Shown one piece after another: positions 1 through 9,066 of a DNA stretch of 26,980 bases. Made by a program: the position numbers and the translations under genes. The DNA is taken from the IMG/VR virus record IMGVR_UViG_3300034105_000092, positions 1 to 26,980 of that record; one strand, given 5' to 3'. This DNA comes from a virus. The notes below the pieces were generated by a model. It worked only from the letters and a program-made list of their open reading frames with translations, ran no database searches and was not told the DNA's origin. Numbering within the stretch: position 1 is the first letter of the stretch; each line of letters begins with the position of its first letter.

Positions 1-133
1 GAAGAAGTTCTGCCATGCTGTTGTCGATTTGAGCCTCCCTTTTGCCTAGGCGTATAATAACAGTAACTACCCCAATGGTGAGAATAGCTAATTGCAATAC
101 CGAAACATAGATACCAATGTTATTCTCTGTCAT
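1..133 (-). CDS. Small single-pass membrane protein, 3' end outside window
   Basis: An ORF too short for routine calling starts at 133 and runs off the left edge (44 residues visible). Residues about 5-27 form one hydrophobic segment (IGIYVSVLQLAILTIGVV and following), then a basic turn (RLGKRE) and a polar stretch. This is the pattern of a one-helix inner-membrane protein with a cytoplasmic or periplasmic tail. An AGGA ribosome-binding site lies about 8 bases upstream, and the gene starts 17 bases after the fibre stop. In T7 the gene after the fibre is the holin, followed by small terminase and spanin, so a lysis role (holin or inner-membrane spanin) is a reasonable guess from position and topology. 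No family motif proves it. Confidence 0.65.
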   Translation of the reverse strand, partial: MTENNIGIYVSVLQLAILTIGVVTVIIRLGKREAQIDNSMAELL

Positions 134-150
134 AAATATTCCTAAAATAA

Positions 151-3100
151 TTAAACAAGATACCAATGTATTGAAACACCTTTTAACCAATTATTAACAG
201 CAACTCCTGCTGGAGCACCGGCTGCACCATATAGATTAAAAGTAACTACCGATCCACTATTAAATGCGGTATAACTTTGTATAGCAATACTATATAAACT
301 ATCTCCAATACTATTGCTATAGCTTGTTCTATATAGTATTCCTTTCCATTTTTTACCATCTTGAGAAGTACCCGGAGCATAGGTTGTCTGCACCGCAGCC
401 TGACTACCTACCCAAGCATGATTAACGATTATTGGAAAACGACGATCATCAACATATCCCTTAGTAGTAACAACAGTAGCAGCATCATCTCTTATAGTAG
501 CTTCTGAGCTAATCTTAGCACTAGCAGTAATGGCACCAGTTACACCAAGACCACTGGTTAGCGAAATAACACCCGCTGAGTTAATTGTAAGTCTATCTGT
601 ATTAGCAGTTTTTACAATAAAGCTACCTGTAGCTGATGCACCAGTACCAAGAACTTGGTTAGTACTACCAGTAGTAAGATTACCAGCAATAGCCATGTAA
701 GTTCCAAGGCTTGCTGTAGTCGCATAAGGAGACAAGGCTGTGGTTAAAGCAGCTTGAGTAATAATCTCATTATTAGCGGTAGGAGCTGCAACTGTTGCTG
801 CACCTACAAGCCATGCTTTACCAGAAGCAGGAACTCTTAGTACTAGATCGCCAGCAGTAGCTGGAGATACAGTAGATACCTGTCGGTTAATACTTGTGGT
901 GCTATTAACAGCTCCAAGTAAAATCTTACCAGCATTATTTAGGAGAGTTAGCGTAGATGGTGAATCAATTGTGACATTACCAACTAGAGTACTAGTCCCA
1001 TCTACATTTAGATTTCCATCAACATCCAATGCTTTTGTAATATTTACTAAACCAGTACCATTAGGTGCTAGGTTAATATTACCATTAGTATCAGTACTAA
1101 TGATTGTGTTGTTGCTAGAGCCAAGGGTTAGATTCTTAGCAGTAATAGAAGCAAAAGTTGGTGTAGAACTTGTGTTGATAGACTGTGGTAGCCCCAGTGT
1201 AACAGAACCAGTTGAAGCTGTAACTGTTACTTGATCTGTTGTTCCAAGAAGTCCAGTTACACCAGCATTATTAATTGTTAGTATATCTGTTGTAGCATTA
1301 GCTGATAATGAAATACCTGTACCAGCGTTTACTGTAAAGCTAGCATTGCTAGAATCAGCAACCAAATTAGTTGCTGTTGGTGTTGTACCTACAATTACAG
1401 TACCAAAGTTATTTGGTTGTGTTGCTGTATTGGTAATAGTAATTGTCTTAGTGGTATTATTACCAGCAAGAGAAACTCCAGTACCCGCATTAAGAGTTAA
1501 GATTTGCGTATTACTAGCAGCAGCAATATTTACATCACCAGTAGTGGTTCCAGTTAAATCAACTCTACCATAGATAAGCTGTGAAGAACCACGGTCACTG
1601 TTTGTCAGACCAAATGTAGTACCTTCACCAACCGTACCAGTAAGTGTAAGACCAGTGGTAGCAGTAATAGCAGCAACATAGTTACCTGTAGTATGAGTAC
1701 CAAGGGTAATTGAATCGTTTACTGGAGATGTATTAAGTATAACATTACTAGTACCATCAAAGGAAACAGTCGGAGCAGTTACAGCTCCAGTAATACTAAA
1801 GGTACGACTATTTTGCAAAGCAGTAGCGGTAGATACATTGTCTCCAATGAAAGCAAGTGTCTTAGTTGCTCCTGAACTACGGAACTTTAGAATTCCATTG
1901 TTATTCCAAAGATCACCATTAACAAGAGTTCCGGGATCTAAGTTAGCAGAAGGAAGAAGAATGTTTGCGCTTGTACTAGTAGGAGCAGCAAGAGATAACT
2001 TTCCTGTCATCTGTTGTGCGCCAGTAAGTAGCATACTAGTAGCCGATAGATCTCTAACTGCCTTTGAAGATGCAGCTTTTGTACCGTCATCTAAAGTTGT
2101 AGAATTACTTAGATCTACTGCAGCAGTGCTTCCGCTAATACTAAGACCAGTACCAATTTTAATACCACCAATTTGTGTGCTACTTGCTGGCTTTAGAGAA
2201 ATAGCTCCTAGACTAGTGACAGCAATACCACCTTCAGTTCCATCAAAAATACTAACTAATCCTGCAGATGATGTTGTACCTGCTGCACCAGACACAAGAC
2301 GAGATAAACCAAAGTTTCTAATAATAACATTAGTTCCAGCAGTTATTGCAGTACTGGTATATAAATAAACTGTTTTTGTATTACCAGTAATATTTAAATG
2401 GAACCAGCCGGGAAATGCAGTAACCGATGTTGGAGCAGCAGTCTGTGGAACACATTTAATAGTACTACCTTCAATTTCAACCAGAACCATTGTACTAGTG
2501 GTTGCATATAATGGATTTTGTCCATCTATAAAATCAAAAGCGTATCTATTATAACCCGTAGGAGTATTTGCGGTTGGTGTAGGTACAACAGATCTATAGA
2601 CCTGTGGTAAAGTACTAGCAATTAGAATACCCGATGCAGCAGCATTTGCTAGAACAACACTTTCAAGTAAAGCAAAGTTAACAGCATCTGATCCAATAGC
2701 CATTCCGGGAGTTGGCGTACCAATTCCTGTTAATCTACTACCATTAGCAGTAATTACACCGTTGGATGCTACAAGAGCATTAGCAGTAAAGTAATCCAAA
2801 GGCACTGCATCAGTTGAATCTACTGGTGTAGCAACACCACGAATTCTTGTTCTATTACCACTACGCAGCGCAGTGAAGTTGGGTGAATCCCAGAAAACTG
2901 CATTACTAGTAACAACACTGGTTGGAATTCTTCCAGCATCAAATGTTCCTGTAGTAATCTTAGTAGTATCTAAGTTAGGGATATCAGTATTCAAGAGTGC
3001 TCTTGGTGTGATACTAGTAACTCGTCCTTTAGTATCAGTTACGATAGTTAAAGCTGGTTGAGTATTTCCAAATGTACCTTCTGTTCCTATGTTTGCTAAG

Positions 3101-4929
3101 CAACCATTAGGAAGACTGAATGTATTAAAAACTGTAGAATCAATAGAGTTAAGAGGAATGTTTGTTGGAATAAAGCCAAGAGGAAGTGTGCCTTGTCCTG
3201 TTGATGTATCTAGTTTAGCGATTGTAATAGAAGCATTACCAATAGCACTAGGGGGCAGCGTATAATTATCATTGGTTACACTTAATTTACTAAGAGGAAT
3301 ATTAGAAGGAAGATCTGCAGTACCCATACTACGATGAGAAGCTAAAAGTAATCGTCCTGTAGCATCATACTGCAGTTGAATCATATTGTCGACATTGCCA
3401 GCAGTAGCTTTACCATATGTATTAGCGTTAGTAACATTAGTAGTTGGTAAATCATTTACTTCAATACTACGATGAGCAGCTGAAGTAATAATACCCTTAT
3501 TATCTACTGTAAATCTAGTTAATGTATTTGTACCAGTACCACCTTGAGCACCATAATCATTAGCTGTTACTCCACTAGTTGGAAGATCGCTATTACCAAA
3601 ATTTCTATTACTTATTCCAGTTATTCTACCTTTATTATCGACACCAATTTGTAACATGTTATTGGCATTAGTAGCAGAGTTTTGTCCATAAGTTGTTGGA
3701 GTAATAGTAGAAACTGTTGGAAGATCTTCTACTGCCATATTACGGGAAGCAATAGTAGTAACTCTTCCTTTATTATCGACAGTCATAGATACCATGTTAC
3801 TGGCATTATTTGCTGATGCAGAACCAGCAGATTTAGAAGCATCAGAAGTGACACCACTGTTTGCTAAGTATTCTGTTGGTAAAGTAAATGTTTGATTAGC
3901 AATAGTACTTAGTTTTGATAGTGGAATATTACTAAGAACATTATTAGTTAGTGTACCAGTAGTAATATTAGTTGCATTTCTTACCTGATCTAGTGTAGCT
4001 GCATCTGTAGCATCTACAGCATCAGCCATTCCAGTAATACGCTTTGGTGCTTCTCCGTCTGGTGTTGCGGTAAACTCCCCAGAGAAAGGAACTGCTGTAC
4101 CACCATTCATTGTTGTTCTGTGTACTGTACCTTGTGTAATGGCATCGTAAACAACTGCAACATTGGTTGCAAAGGTTGCACCAGATATAACACCAGTACC
4201 AACACCTGTGCTAAACGCTACATTAACTTCACCAATAGACTTACTGTTTAAATCTTTGATGTAGTTATTGGACATCTTAAGATCGCTACCACCCAAGAAT
4301 GGACCATCAATTGCGTTCTCGTCGAACTTTAAGATAATCTCATTTCTAACTTTGGCGATAAGCTCTTGAATAATATACTTTAACTGATTAAACTGAAGGT
4401 TTAACTGTGTTGTAGTTAGTCTTGTGCCGGGAGCAAAGGTAACAATACTTTCAATAGATAGAGTCTTTCTTCTAATGATTACAATATCAGGTTGTCTTAC
4501 AACATTATTAACACTTGTACCAACATTGTTAACTAAGAAGTTAGGAATATCTATAGTTTGTTCATTTCCCTCTGAATCTAGAGTCTCTAATACAAATGTT
4601 CTAGAGTTTGGATAATATAAACTATTAGAAGTTGAAATAGTGCTAAGATCAACAACAGTTAGGATTTTTGTCTGTTCATTGATTGAATACCATGCTTTAG
4701 GTAGAATGAATATCTGCCGTCTATCAGCAATGGTAAATACATTCTCACCGAATTTTGTATCATATCCTGTATCAAAGATACGCTCGATTTCGATTTGATC
4801 TATTAGAGGAACATGAGGAAGAAAGCTAAGTGTGCTTAAGTCGAATGTCCTTGTAGAAATAGAAGGATCAAGTGCTCCTGAAAATGTCAGAGAAACTTGA
4901 GCAATTTCTAAGTTATTATATGTTGTCAT
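151..4929 (-). CDS. Large tail fibre protein with T7 gp17-like N-terminus
   Basis: This 1592-residue protein is far longer than T7 gp17 (553 aa). Its first ~200 residues look like the T7 fibre attachment domain: the part near residues 160-190 (TFAPGTRLTTTQLNLQFNQL, then a helical QEL stretch) matches the 'FtpGs..ra.dLN' end of that domain, so it should dock on the tail tube. Residues ~375-640 carry five copies of a ~46-residue repeat centred on VDNKGR-V/I-T. Further on are Thr/Asn/Ser-rich beta repeats with NAGTGVSL and LAPNGTG motifs, common in aquatic phage fibres. The final ~70 residues are a distinct C-terminal domain, presumably the receptor-binding tip. It starts 11 bases after tail tubular B with GGAG upstream. 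Role as fibre is well supported; the receptor is unknown. Confidence 0.9.
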   Translation of the reverse strand: MTTYNNLEIAQVSLTFSGALDPSISTRTFDLSTLSFLPHVPLIDQIEIERIFDTGYDTKFGENVFTIADRRQIFILPKAWYSINEQTKILTVVDLSTISTSNSLYYPNSRTFVLETLDSEGNEQTIDIPNFLVNNVGTSVNNVVRQPDIVIIRRKTLSIESIVTFAPGTRLTTTQLNLQFNQLKYIIQELIAKVRNEIILKFDENAIDGPFLGGSDLKMSNNYIKDLNSKSIGEVNVAFSTGVGTGVISGATFATNVAVVYDAITQGTVHRTTMNGGTAVPFSGEFTATPDGEAPKRITGMADAVDATDAATLDQVRNATNITTGTLTNNVLSNIPLSKLSTIANQTFTLPTEYLANSGVTSDASKSAGSASANNASNMVSMTVDNKGRVTTIASRNMAVEDLPTVSTITPTTYGQNSATNANNMLQIGVDNKGRITGISNRNFGNSDLPTSGVTANDYGAQGGTGTNTLTRFTVDNKGIITSAAHRSIEVNDLPTTNVTNANTYGKATAGNVDNMIQLQYDATGRLLLASHRSMGTADLPSNIPLSKLSVTNDNYTLPPSAIGNASITIAKLDTSTGQGTLPLGFIPTNIPLNSIDSTVFNTFSLPNGCLANIGTEGTFGNTQPALTIVTDTKGRVTSITPRALLNTDIPNLDTTKITTGTFDAGRIPTSVVTSNAVFWDSPNFTALRSGNRTRIRGVATPVDSTDAVPLDYFTANALVASNGVITANGSRLTGIGTPTPGMAIGSDAVNFALLESVVLANAAASGILIASTLPQVYRSVVPTPTANTPTGYNRYAFDFIDGQNPLYATTSTMVLVEIEGSTIKCVPQTAAPTSVTAFPGWFHLNITGNTKTVYLYTSTAITAGTNVIIRNFGLSRLVSGAAGTTSSAGLVSIFDGTEGGIAVTSLGAISLKPASSTQIGGIKIGTGLSISGSTAAVDLSNSTTLDDGTKAASSKAVRDLSATSMLLTGAQQMTGKLSLAAPTSTSANILLPSANLDPGTLVNGDLWNNNGILKFRSSGATKTLAFIGDNVSTATALQNSRTFSITGAVTAPTVSFDGTSNVILNTSPVNDSITLGTHTTGNYVAAITATTGLTLTGTVGEGTTFGLTNSDRGSSQLIYGRVDLTGTTTGDVNIAAASNTQILTLNAGTGVSLAGNNTTKTITITNTATQPNNFGTVIVGTTPTATNLVADSSNASFTVNAGTGISLSANATTDILTINNAGVTGLLGTTDQVTVTASTGSVTLGLPQSINTSSTPTFASITAKNLTLGSSNNTIISTDTNGNINLAPNGTGLVNITKALDVDGNLNVDGTSTLVGNVTIDSPSTLTLLNNAGKILLGAVNSTTSINRQVSTVSPATAGDLVLRVPASGKAWLVGAATVAAPTANNEIITQAALTTALSPYATTASLGTYMAIAGNLTTGSTNQVLGTGASATGSFIVKTANTDRLTINSAGVISLTSGLGVTGAITASAKISSEATIRDDAATVVTTKGYVDDRRFPIIVNHAWVGSQAAVQTTYAPGTSQDGKKWKGILYRTSYSNSIGDSLYSIAIQSYTAFNSGSVVTFNLYGAAGAPAGVAVNNWLKGVSIHWYLV
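3310..3855 (-). repeat. Tandem ~46-residue repeats inside the tail fibre gene
   Basis: Four consecutive copies each contain an N-N-M/T-hydrophobic segment, then V-D-N-K-G-R/I (degenerate YDATGR in the fourth), then a T/S-x-A-x-R-x-M/I segment and an acidic-D-L-P end. A fifth, more diverged copy (TDTKGRVTSI) lies near 3020-3042. In DNA the core is visible as related 'cctttattatcgac' blocks near 3770 and 3630. These are likely stacked beta elements of the fibre shaft. Confidence 0.8.
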
Positions 4930-4940
4930 TATTTCTCCGG

Positions 4941-7900
4941 TTAAGTATCAATGGTTGTGTATTTTTGTTTAAACTTACCCTTGAACTCTATGTTTGTAAT
5001 GTTTACTGGAGTTGGGTATTCACTGGTAATTCTAATAGTAGTTGAATCTGAGTATCCAAGAATCTTAGATACAAACTCACCTTGCTTTTGGAATATCTCT
5101 AGAGGTAAAGTATCTTCATAGATTGTATACTCCGGTCTTGTTGGAATATAACTTGTTGTGAAGGCAGGTCTACCTCTATGGGTTACTTCGATATCATAAG
5201 GTCCAGTGAAGTAGTGTCTAAAAATAGCACTACGGATATTCAATACACCATCTATAATATTATTATTCTCATCGCGTACAAAGAGAGTACTAAGTTCTAC
5301 ATTCATCTTAAACTTAAGACCAATGTATACATAGTAATTCCTAATTGCATAGTTTGCACCAATGACTACAATCTCTGTATACTGTCCTCCATTAGCATCT
5401 GTTTTATTAGTTACGCTAAAGGGTTGTATTGCTACATTACTGAGATCTTCATTTTGATCACTACCATCATTAAAGTATCCCTTAAAAAGGACAACAAAGT
5501 ACTTATCAATCTCAGTTATGTTGGTATGTCCGGGTATACGATAAGTAGTCATTGCGGTGTATGGATCATAGTTAGCATTGAAGTTAACAGGTTGATCCTC
5601 TGAGTTAATAATCTTCATCTTAAACATACGATCAAGACGAGGAACATATACATCTTCGTTTAACATATAGTTGCGGTAAAGATAATAGGCATAGGTATTA
5701 CTATCAACACTAGTTTCTCGTTTACTGACAACATACATGTTATTAGAATAGCACTGCAGTGTCTCAATAGACTCAGTATCATCTAGGATATAACGATAAA
5801 ATGAATTCTGTACAACCCGATCTCCACTAAACCGATTGACATACCCATAGATATGATTCCGCTGGTCATCATCCACAAAGAGTAGTGTGTCCTGTGCGGG
5901 GGCTGTGGCTGCAGTCCTGTAGTTCTTTGGTAGATAGCCAGCTGCTGTGCTTGAAACCTCTACAGCAGAGGCGTAGCCCATTGTACCCTTACCCGTAAAA
6001 AGGAAGAGTTTCTGGGAATCAAAGAAGTAGAGTCGTGATCCAATAAACTGTGGGTCTAGGATAGGCGCAGTACCGTAGTAGGTAACCGGGGCTACTGCTA
6101 CATTGCTTGGCGACAGTTCCATACCTGCAGAAGACATCAATTGGAATTGGATGTTAGCCTTGGTATTGATAAACATATACTCTTCAAAGGGAGTCATACT
6201 TGTGATCTCACAGTAGCTATTTGAGGAAACACGAATGTCAATCGGATCTGTGGTGATAATATTCTCTGCATCCTTAAGGAAGAGTGATTCATATTCACCC
6301 ATCTCAGATGAGAAGATAACATCATCAGCGGAGAACCACAGTCTATCTTTAAAGACTGCGATGGAGTTAATCTTTACATGCTTAAGCTTTTTGCGGTCTA
6401 CGGTCTTAAAGATACTCGGTCCCGGATTGGTTGTCTTGTCACCTGTGGTTCTAGCAGACCACTTGATTGGTTCAATATTCCATGCGGTTACATTGGATGC
6501 ATCAATGGATACCACAAGCTTCTGTGGCATTCTTTTGGGATCAATGTAAGAGTGTTCATCAGGTGTTCTAATCTTCTGGAGATAAGGTCTACCTGTTGTA
6601 GTGATTGCTGTTGTATGTGTTATGGTATTAGGACCCACTACAGTGACACCCGAATAAGTATAGATACCTTTAGTAGTATCATTTGAATCATAATAATAAG
6701 TCTGCTCAGCTGGGTTCCAACTAATGACTCTATAGTATCCACTTGTTGTGTTTAGATATGGGTTAAGTGTAAAGAAGATCTTACCACGACCATCTATAAT
6801 TCCATTGAGAAGTGTATCGCTATCATAGAGAGAGCGAAGCATTAGCTTAGCAGTATCATCTGTAGGACTACTTAGTTTGGAGTTATTAGAGAACCAATCA
6901 TCCTTTTCAGGGGGTAATCTAATCGTAGATAAATCATCTACACGACTTCCTAAGTAAGCTTGAGCTGAATTATAATAATAGTAATCATCAGCAGAGATAT
7001 AATCTGCATTGGTTATATTAATAGTATAGAGAGTACTGCCGATTGTAACGGCACTTGTTAATCCCGAAGAAATAGTTGCTACTCTTGTCTGACCCACATA
7101 GCCTGTAATGGTATAGGGACCACTGTTAGAAAAGGTAATTGACTGTCCTTTATAAGCATCATTAATAATAGAAGCTGAAGATGCTAAGGTTACTGTAGTT
7201 GCTGTAATAATAGAATTAGCAGCTACAGTACCAGTAACTTCTAATGAAGCAATACTAATGGAGTATCTTGTAGTCACATTATTGGCGTGTTGGGGTAAGA
7301 CTGGAAGAACTGTTGCTTGTCTGGTTGCACCAACATAGTCAGTTATTTTATGTCCAGTACTTACTTGCCCATCAGCAAAGGTTACTGACATAGTCATCCA
7401 ATTATAAGTATCATCTAGATTAGAAGCTGCATCAGATAAATGAATATGTGTATTTGGAGTACCACCACCCTCTATTTGTGAGATACCAGTTTCTAGTGCA
7501 GGTTTCCATCCAAGTAAGACATCATCTCCTGTGCTTGGTAGGTTATCCGCACCCGTGTCAAATACCTTGGCAACTTTAGCTGCCGTATAGTATTTAATCT
7601 TACGACCATTGACATCTGGGGTTGTAGTGACATCTCCGTTTAAATCAAATAACATACCATCAGTAGTTGCATTTCCAGTAACATCAGAACTGAATCCCGC
7701 TCGTACATTCTTATTAAGAACAACCACGCTTGATCCCAATGATACAGCCTTAAGAGATTCCTTGGCTGTCTTGCTGTTGTTTGGGTTGTGTGTAATATAA
7801 GCACGGCTAGTTGCACTGACTACAGCCTCAGTATTCTGATTAGCTGGAGTTAGATCTTCCCACTTACCTGTAGGGTAGACTCTAAAAATATAAAATAAAT

Positions 7901-8264
7901 TATGAGCAGTTGTGGTTGCACTAAAGTCAACTACAACAAGGAATGTATTCTCTTCATTAATACTGTACCAGTAATACCATAGATCATGGGTTGATGGCAC
8001 AGCCGCTAGGGCATACAAATCTAATCGAATAGCATTGGATGAGGTATCCCATGAGGTAGCTTCGGCTGCAGACTTCTGCGGTACAATCTCAAAGCCGGGT
8101 CGCTTCTCAAAGTTACGCTCTAGGGAAACTAAAGCATTGTCAATATTCTCTGCCTCGTTTGGTTGCCGTCTATTAGGCGACTGTCTACCAACAGAGTTGG
8201 TTGTAAAGACAGGAAGTTTGGTTGAGGCATAGCCAGCCTGTGGGCTGCGTCTGCGAATAGCCAT
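4941..8264 (-). CDS. Tail tubular protein B (T7 gp12-like nozzle)
   Basis: The 1107-residue product follows the smaller tail tubular protein and precedes the fibre, the gp12 position. Its N-terminus (RRSPQAGYASTKLPVF, then a GRQSPNRRQPNE segment and NALVSLERNFEKRPGFE) matches the conserved start of gp12-type nozzle proteins, which open with a loop describing the gate region and an RPGFE-like motif. The centre carries EEYMFINTKANIQFQL and a VDDDQRNHIYGYVNRFSG stretch typical of these beta-propeller tail proteins. It is about 300 residues longer than T7 gp12 (794 aa); residues ~275-415 hold two related beta domains that account for part of the excess. The start overlaps the previous stop by one base (TAATG), with GGAGG just upstream, indicating translational coupling. 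It would form the distal tail tube and hold the fibres. Confidence 0.9.
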   Translation of the reverse strand: MAIRRRSPQAGYASTKLPVFTTNSVGRQSPNRRQPNEAENIDNALVSLERNFEKRPGFEIVPQKSAAEATSWDTSSNAIRLDLYALAAVPSTHDLWYYWYSINEENTFLVVVDFSATTTAHNLFYIFRVYPTGKWEDLTPANQNTEAVVSATSRAYITHNPNNSKTAKESLKAVSLGSSVVVLNKNVRAGFSSDVTGNATTDGMLFDLNGDVTTTPDVNGRKIKYYTAAKVAKVFDTGADNLPSTGDDVLLGWKPALETGISQIEGGGTPNTHIHLSDAASNLDDTYNWMTMSVTFADGQVSTGHKITDYVGATRQATVLPVLPQHANNVTTRYSISIASLEVTGTVAANSIITATTVTLASSASIINDAYKGQSITFSNSGPYTITGYVGQTRVATISSGLTSAVTIGSTLYTINITNADYISADDYYYYNSAQAYLGSRVDDLSTIRLPPEKDDWFSNNSKLSSPTDDTAKLMLRSLYDSDTLLNGIIDGRGKIFFTLNPYLNTTSGYYRVISWNPAEQTYYYDSNDTTKGIYTYSGVTVVGPNTITHTTAITTTGRPYLQKIRTPDEHSYIDPKRMPQKLVVSIDASNVTAWNIEPIKWSARTTGDKTTNPGPSIFKTVDRKKLKHVKINSIAVFKDRLWFSADDVIFSSEMGEYESLFLKDAENIITTDPIDIRVSSNSYCEITSMTPFEEYMFINTKANIQFQLMSSAGMELSPSNVAVAPVTYYGTAPILDPQFIGSRLYFFDSQKLFLFTGKGTMGYASAVEVSSTAAGYLPKNYRTAATAPAQDTLLFVDDDQRNHIYGYVNRFSGDRVVQNSFYRYILDDTESIETLQCYSNNMYVVSKRETSVDSNTYAYYLYRNYMLNEDVYVPRLDRMFKMKIINSEDQPVNFNANYDPYTAMTTYRIPGHTNITEIDKYFVVLFKGYFNDGSDQNEDLSNVAIQPFSVTNKTDANGGQYTEIVVIGANYAIRNYYVYIGLKFKMNVELSTLFVRDENNNIIDGVLNIRSAIFRHYFTGPYDIEVTHRGRPAFTTSYIPTRPEYTIYEDTLPLEIFQKQGEFVSKILGYSDSTTIRITSEYPTPVNITNIEFKGKFKQKYTTIDT

Positions 8265-8941
8265 TAAAAACCTCCGGTACGAAAGTACCTAAACCGATTT
8301 GGATCACTTAAATTACGAGAACGCATTGCTGAACTTCTAGCTAGATTGTTATTACCGAAGATGTTCTTCTTCTTGTCATTCATATCTGCTGCTTTGCTCT
8401 TGAGAGTAAAGAGTTGCTCTTGGTATCCCAAGAAGGCATCAGTTGCTTCATCACCCTGAGTAATACTCTGGTAGTGACGCATAGCAGTAGCCATGATGGC
8501 TCTCTGTACTGAAGTCTCTAGGTTCTCCCAAGGTAACTTCATTGTAAATTCAATATAATATGGACCATCAGCAGACTTCCATACATCAGTATCATCAGTT
8601 ATGTTCCACATACGAGCAGGAGATGCATTGTTTAATACTCTTGCTTTGATTAATCCAAGTTCTGGACTAATGTGTTGTGAGATTAACTCAGCCGCTAGGA
8701 TACCTGACTCATCAGAATCTGGGGTAGGTAGAGCAATATAACCATCCGCTGTTAAAGTAAACTTACGAATATATTTGTTGTTGGCAAGACCTCTTAACTG
8801 ATGGTCAATGCTTGCTTGTTCAAGTAGAGTATCAGCAATACCAGTATCAATACCCGACTCACCTTCAAGGTCAGCTACAAGGTTCTCACCTGAAGCCAGT
8901 AGCATTTGATTAATTGCCTGTAGCTTAGTTATTAAGCCCAT
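8264..8941 (-). CDS. Tail tubular protein A (T7 gp11-like)
   Basis: This 225-residue protein (T7 gp11: 196 aa) sits between capsid and tail tubular B. Its start, LITKLQAINQMLLASGENLV, and the later motif W-E-N-L near residue 140 with an A-x-R-H-Y-Q segment (helix of an adaptor protein) are typical of the gp11/gp4-like gatekeeper family that joins portal to nozzle. It has a strong AAAGGAGG ribosome-binding site and lies directly after the capsid terminator, so its transcription depends on read-through or on a separate promoter. Its stop overlaps the start of tail tubular B by one base. Confidence 0.9.
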   Translation of the reverse strand: MGLITKLQAINQMLLASGENLVADLEGESGIDTGIADTLLEQASIDHQLRGLANNKYIRKFTLTADGYIALPTPDSDESGILAAELISQHISPELGLIKARVLNNASPARMWNITDDTDVWKSADGPYYIEFTMKLPWENLETSVQRAIMATAMRHYQSITQGDEATDAFLGYQEQLFTLKSKAADMNDKKKNIFGNNNLARSSAMRSRNLSDPNRFRYFRTGGF

Positions 8942-8963
8942 AGTAGCCTCCTTTAGTTGTTAG

Positions 8964-9000
8964 AAAAAACCCACCGACTCCCACTTAAGGGAGCCGGGGG
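8964..9000 (-). terminator. Intrinsic terminator downstream of capsid gene
   Basis: On the minus strand a run of C and G (CCCCCGGCTCCC) pairs with GGGAGTCGGTGGG around a six-base TTAAGT loop. The stem has about 12 pairs including one G-U and one bulged T, and is followed at once by six T residues. This is the textbook Rho-independent structure. It lies between capsid and tail tubular A, the same place as the T7 terminator T-phi, which lowers tail gene expression relative to capsid. Confidence 0.88.
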
Positions 9001-9066
9001 TAGATAAACGATCACCTCCGATTCAAACTAGTACTAGAAACTTGTTATGAAGGAGAAGAGTAATCA

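Noticed and set aside
1838-2368. Plus-strand open frame of 176 codons inside the tail fibre gene
   Set aside because: Opposite-strand shadow of a low-complexity Thr/Ser/Ala-rich coding region; no ribosome-binding site or recognisable motif. The same applies to all other plus-strand frames in the window.
8942-9016. GTG-start mini-ORF after GGAGGTGATCG running through the terminator
   Set aside because: Its codons are fully explained by the terminator stem, and the product has no features of a protein.
9001-9040. Palindrome ctagtactag between capsid gene and terminator
   Set aside because: Short perfect palindrome without known operator features or a second copy nearby; may be chance.
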